Shown here piece by piece: positions 24,865 to 27,359 of a DNA stretch of 27,359 nucleotides. The first letter of the stretch is position 1. Each line of letters opens with the position of its first letter. The notes under the pieces were generated by a model. That model had not been told where the DNA came from. It did not search any database and saw only the letters and a program-made list of their open reading frames with translations. The position numbers and the translations under genes were made by a program. Source of the stretch: Candidatus Woesearchaeota archaeon (GTDB lineage Archaea > Nanobdellota > Nanobdellia > Woesearchaeales > WJKV01); assembly GCA_019323495.1 (NCBI GenBank), contig JAHWHE010000078.1:1-27359 (forward strand), read 5' to 3'.

Positions 24865-25938
24865 CTACAACATTTCTATTCCTAGTTCGCTACCCAGCCT
24901 TTGAGCTTGGTTGACCTTTTCTCTGTTGTTGATCCTTCCCAAGACCCATGGACTGCTTACGCCAGTGATGATTGTCATGACAGTCAACCTGCCTTTCATG
25001 TCATCAGTGACTCTTGCACCCCAGATAACATTTGCATCAGGGTCTAGAGACTCGGTCACCATGTCTCCTGCTTTGGTAATTTCTTCTAGGGTTAGGTCTG
25101 GTCCACCATGTATATGGATCAGAGCGCCTGTTGCACCTTCGTAATTAATGTCCAGTAGCGGGTTTGAAAGTGCGCCTTTCACAGCTTCCTCAACCTTGTT
25201 GTTCGTGTCTGAACTGCCTACACCAATTACTGCGACGCCTCCATTTGTCATGATTGCCTTTACGTCTGCGTAATCAAGGTTTACCAGTGATGGTATTGCG
25301 ATTGTTTCTACTATTCCCTTGATCATGGTGCTGATCAATTCGTTTGCGACTGCGAATGCCTGTTCAATTGGCAAGTTTCCTGCAATTGATACTAGCCTGT
25401 TGTTGTCAATTACAATAACTGTGTCTGACGATTGTCTTAATTGCTGCAGGCCGAATTCTGCTTTGTCGATTCTTGCTCTTTCAATATCAAAAGGCATTGT
25501 AACTGTTCCTATTACAATTGCTCCTACGCTCTTTGCAACTTGCGCAATGATTGCTGCTGCGCCTGTGCCTGTTCCTCCGCCCATTCCTGCGCAGACAAAT
25601 ACCATGTCGCTGTCTTTCAAAGATTCCTTTATTTCCTGTAGAGACTCTTTTGCAGCTTCTGCACCTCTCTGCGGCATTCCTCCGCAACCAAGTCCCTTTG
25701 TCAAATCTTGACCAATCAAGAATTTTCGGTCAGATTCTATTATATTCAAATGCTGTTGGTCTGTATTGCATGCAAGAATCTCAGCTCCTTTGATTCCTTT
25801 CCTGTATAGCCAGTTTACCATGTTTCCGCCAGCACCGCCAACTCCAATAACTTTAATGTTGGCTTGTCCTACTTCGTACGTAGAATTAGATCTTTTATTA
25901 TCTAATTGTTCCAATGCGTTTTCCACAATGAAGTCCAT
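24865..25938 (-). CDS. ftsZ: Cell-division GTPase FtsZ
   Basis: Tubulin-like GTPase that forms the division ring. Its 357 residues have GGAGGN (34-39), the GTP signature GMGGGTGTGAAA (118-129), MPFDIERAR (148-156), and the synergy loop NLDYAD (220-225) needed for GTP hydrolysis between subunits. All are intact. Archaea often have two paralogues; which one this is cannot be settled by eye. The C-terminal tail is very short, lacking the conserved bacterial tail that binds FtsA, so it must use an archaeal membrane anchor. The ATG has a GGGGG sequence ~15 bases upstream. It is monocistronic, with a strong terminator behind it. Confidence 0.96.
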   Translation of the reverse strand: MDFIVENALEQLDNKRSNSTYEVGQANIKVIGVGGAGGNMVNWLYRKGIKGAEILACNTDQQHLNIIESDRKFLIGQDLTKGLGCGGMPQRGAEAAKESLQEIKESLKDSDMVFVCAGMGGGTGTGAAAIIAQVAKSVGAIVIGTVTMPFDIERARIDKAEFGLQQLRQSSDTVIVIDNNRLVSIAGNLPIEQAFAVANELISTMIKGIVETIAIPSLVNLDYADVKAIMTNGGVAVIGVGSSDTNNKVEEAVKGALSNPLLDINYEGATGALIHIHGGPDLTLEEITKAGDMVTESLDPDANVIWGARVTDDMKGRLTVMTIITGVSSPWVLGRINNREKVNQAQRLGSELGIEML

Positions 25939-26021
25939 TTTCTCTATTTCCCCCGTGACAGTGTTTTTTCTATTGTTAAAGTACAGTGTGGTGAAGTATT
26001 AGGTTATGAGCGTGCAAAATA

Positions 26022-26035
26022 GGTAAATTTATATA
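26022..26035 (+). promoter_or_regulatory. BRE and TATA box for a candidate small RNA
   Basis: TTTATATA (26028-26035) is directly preceded by GGTAAA, a match to the archaeal BRE pattern R-N-W-A-A-W. The reverse orientation has no such match. Transcription would begin around 26055-26060 on the plus strand. Confidence 0.55.
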
Positions 26036-26057
26036 TGAGTAGCCTCTACTACTTACT

Positions 26058-26129
26058 TGAGAATTTCGCCAAACTTAACAAACGAAGTTTAACAAGTTTT
26101 CGCCAAAAAACTTGAAATTCGTATTTTTT
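26058..26129 (+). ncRNA. Candidate structured small RNA with three-way junction
   Basis: Outer stem GAATTTC (26061-26067) pairs with GAAATTC (26114-26120). Inside are two hairpins: AAACTT/AAGTTT (26071-26076, 26085-26090; loop of eight) and AAGTTTT/AAAACTT (26094-26100, 26107-26113; loop of six). The motif TTTCGCCAAA occurs twice, once at the junction and once across the second loop. The structure starts ~30 bases after a BRE/TATA box and ends four bases before TTTTTT (26124-26129), a typical archaeal oligo-U end. It is not a tRNA, and I see no C/D or H/ACA boxes. I recognise no known class. It might instead be a DNA-level palindromic element. The 237 bases between ftsZ and the next gene hold nothing else. 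Confidence 0.45.
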
Positions 26130-26175
26130 ATATAATGCTAACTCTTATTTAAATATTTCTGTAATTTATAATATA

Positions 26176-26715
26176 TTATTTAGAATATAGTAATGTCTTT
26201 TTGCCTGGATAAAGCCCCATTGAAGTCATTTTCTTGTATTGTGCCGGATCTAAAGTAACAAAGCTTATTTCAAACTCTGTTTCTTTTTTCAAGCTCTCTA
26301 CAATCGAATCTATTTTTGTTGAATCAATCTTATCCCCTATGATCAATACATTTGCTTTATCTTCTTTCGAGTCTCCATGCAGGATGACAGATTCCACTTT
26401 TTCATCTTGCTTAATCTCATTTACGAACAAATCAACTGTATTTTTCTTTTCAATGAAGAAGGTCGAGATGAAACGTGCATTAGGAGATCCTGATATCTTG
26501 TACAACTTGAATTTGTTTATCTGTACAATATCGACGAGGTTCAAGTTGCTTAGCTTCTTCAGGCACCTATACGTGGTTGCAGGCGGAACATTTGATGCTT
26601 TAGCAAGCTCTCTAAGGTTGAATTCTTTTGTATTATTAATCAATGTTGTCAGGATCCTGGCAATCTTTTCATCTATTAATTTTGATAGAATTTCTGTCTT
26701 TGGCTTTGCTTCCAT
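26176..26715 (-). CDS. Winged-helix regulator fused to a degenerate nucleotidyltransferase-like domain
   Basis: 179 residues. The first ~75 are a winged helix-turn-helix (KIARILTTLINNTKEFNLRELAKASNVPPATTYRCLKKL, with wing VQINKFKLYKI). Residues ~95-179 look like the minimal-nucleotidyltransferase fold: SVILHGDSKEDKANVLIIGD resembles the GS-x(9)-DxD block. The usual Gly-Ser is HGDS, and the acidic pair is N/I-like, so catalysis is doubtful. Related architectures occur in archaea as sensors or MNT-type toxin-system parts. TATA TTTTATAT (26737-26744, minus strand) is 26 bases before the ATG, so it is leaderless. It may regulate itself through the inverted repeats upstream. Confidence 0.8.
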   Translation of the reverse strand: MEAKPKTEILSKLIDEKIARILTTLINNTKEFNLRELAKASNVPPATTYRCLKKLSNLNLVDIVQINKFKLYKISGSPNARFISTFFIEKKNTVDLFVNEIKQDEKVESVILHGDSKEDKANVLIIGDKIDSTKIDSIVESLKKETEFEISFVTLDPAQYKKMTSMGLYPGKKTLLYSK

Positions 26716-26736
26716 TTTTTATGGGAGGGGCAGCTG

Positions 26737-26744
26737 ATATAAAA
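26737..26744 (-). promoter_or_regulatory. TATA box for the winged-helix gene (leaderless)
   Basis: Minus-strand TTTTATAT is centred ~26 bases before the ATG at 26715. Confidence 0.6.
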
Positions 26745-26774
26745 GGATTTCGTTTTTGAAACAATGTGTCGGGT

Positions 26775-26817
26775 GTGAAATTGTGTTTCACTTGTGATTA
26801 TGTCCTCTGAAACACAA
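26775..26817. repeat. Overlapping inverted repeats upstream of the winged-helix gene
   Basis: GTGAAA-TTGTG-TTTCAC (26775-26791) overlaps a second inverted repeat, TTGTGTTTC/GAAACACAA (26781-26789 and 26809-26817). A third GAAACA lies at 26757-26762. They lie 30-80 bases beyond the TATA box, so they suit an operator. They also follow the stop of the 26821 gene and could serve as its 3' hairpin. Confidence 0.5.
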
Positions 26818-26820
26818 GAA

Positions 26821-27351
26821 TTAGGCTTGTTCAGGATTTTCTTGTTCATCCATTAATTTCTTGAATTCTTCTGCTGAAATCTCTTCACCTGTCTTTGGGT
26901 GGTAGAATTTCGGGTTGAAAATGCTGGCTTCTATCTGATTATCAGATGTGGGGGCAGCAACCAAATCGAACATCTGGAAGCTAGGGCTTGGCTGGAAATT
27001 GGCAGCTGCTTCAAGACCAATCTTTCCCAAGATGGCTAGGTCTGACCAGTCTATACTTCCTGGCTTGAACATCTCCCTGTCTTCCAAAAACTGGTCAAAG
27101 GTCTTGCCCATTCTGTAGTGGCCATCCCTGAAAAATTCTAAGAAATCTTCCAAAGTTGTCTGACCGCATTGCTCTAGCAGGCCCCTGCCAATATCGTCTT
27201 GCATTAGATTGGCAATTTCGATAATCAGACTCTGTTTTTCTGCTTCCTCCTTTCTTCTTTGTTCTTTTTTCTGACTTAGTCTTATCCTGCCTGCTCTTTT
27301 CAGACCATTCAAATCTTGGTGGACTATTTTCCTGAATTCTTGATCAGGCAT
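26821..27351 (-). CDS. Cytoplasmic protein of unknown function near the right edge
   Basis: 176 residues from ATG 27351. The frame may run on beyond the window, so the N terminus is uncertain. It starts with a basic helical stretch (GLKRAGRIRLSQKKEQRRKEEAEKQ, coiled-coil-like, split by a helix break), then LIIEIANLMQDDIGRGLLEQ and DFLEFFRDGHYRMGKTFDQFLEDREMF. It ends in FYHPKTGEEISAEEFKKLM, which could be a small metal- or nucleic-acid-binding hook but lacks a paired site. No signal peptide or membrane span. I recognise no family. Confidence 0.65.
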   Translation of the reverse strand: MPDQEFRKIVHQDLNGLKRAGRIRLSQKKEQRRKEEAEKQSLIIEIANLMQDDIGRGLLEQCGQTTLEDFLEFFRDGHYRMGKTFDQFLEDREMFKPGSIDWSDLAILGKIGLEAAANFQPSPSFQMFDLVAAPTSDNQIEASIFNPKFYHPKTGEEISAEEFKKLMDEQENPEQA

Positions 27352-27359
27352 GTCAGCTG

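Noticed and set aside
26028..26035. The shared TATA box as the ftsZ promoter.
   Set aside because: The BRE match is only on the plus-strand side, and it would give ftsZ a leader of ~65 bases. The sequence may still serve both directions.

Overview
The window looks like a chromosomal stretch from a small-genome archaeon. The evidence is eL15 and eS1 ribosomal proteins, a KEOPS Bud32 kinase, the wybutosine enzyme Taw3, archaeal TATA boxes about 26 bases before many start codons (leaderless or nearly leaderless mRNAs), and a tRNA-Thr with a U discriminator and no encoded CCA. FtsZ, a bacterial-type GyrB, a Cys4 adenylate kinase, very short intergenic gaps, AT-rich DNA and many short unrecognised proteins point to the DPANN group (Woesearchaeota/Pacearchaeota-like). 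That placement is inference. I see no transposons, CRISPR array, rRNA or prophage.

Layout. 1-2033 (TruD 3' part, adenylate kinase, tRNA-Thr, an unknown protein): adk sits only 19 bases behind the tRNA and seems to share its promoter. 2112-3311: an Obg/YchF-like GTPase with a TGS domain. 3314-7305: a three-gene minus-strand operon with one-base gaps, made of a lipobox-bearing multi-spanning membrane protein, an all-helical protein and a calcineurin-like phosphoesterase. 7422-8498: a helical protein, then Taw3. 8495-9898: a membrane-anchored surface protein. 9963-13640: eL15, an orphan protein, and PEP synthase. 13735-14360: a 51-residue membrane protein overlapping a lipoprotein gene (ATGA). 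14361-18221: a minus-strand cluster of an AbrB-PhoU-like regulator, a pseudo-receiver/aminoglycoside-phosphotransferase-like kinase, and a PHP phosphoesterase. 18222-18821: an intergenic region packed with palindromes and holding a 50-residue acidic protein. 18822-21551: gyrB (no gyrA beside it), then eS1. 21559-24583: a lipoprotein, Bud32, and a transglutaminase-like/TPR protein. 24590-26175: ftsZ with a strong terminator behind it, and, divergent from it, a candidate structured small RNA. 26176-27351: a winged-helix/degenerate nucleotidyltransferase protein and an unknown protein.

Most recognised genes are housekeeping: tRNA modification (TruD, Taw3, Bud32), translation (eL15, eS1, the GTPase), topology and division (GyrB, FtsZ), and energy and carbon metabolism (Adk, PpsA). 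The parts least explained by known biology are the PhoU/kinase/PHP cluster, the membrane-protein/phosphoesterase operon, and the putative small RNA at 26058-26129 with its own BRE/TATA box, three-way-junction fold and oligo-T end.
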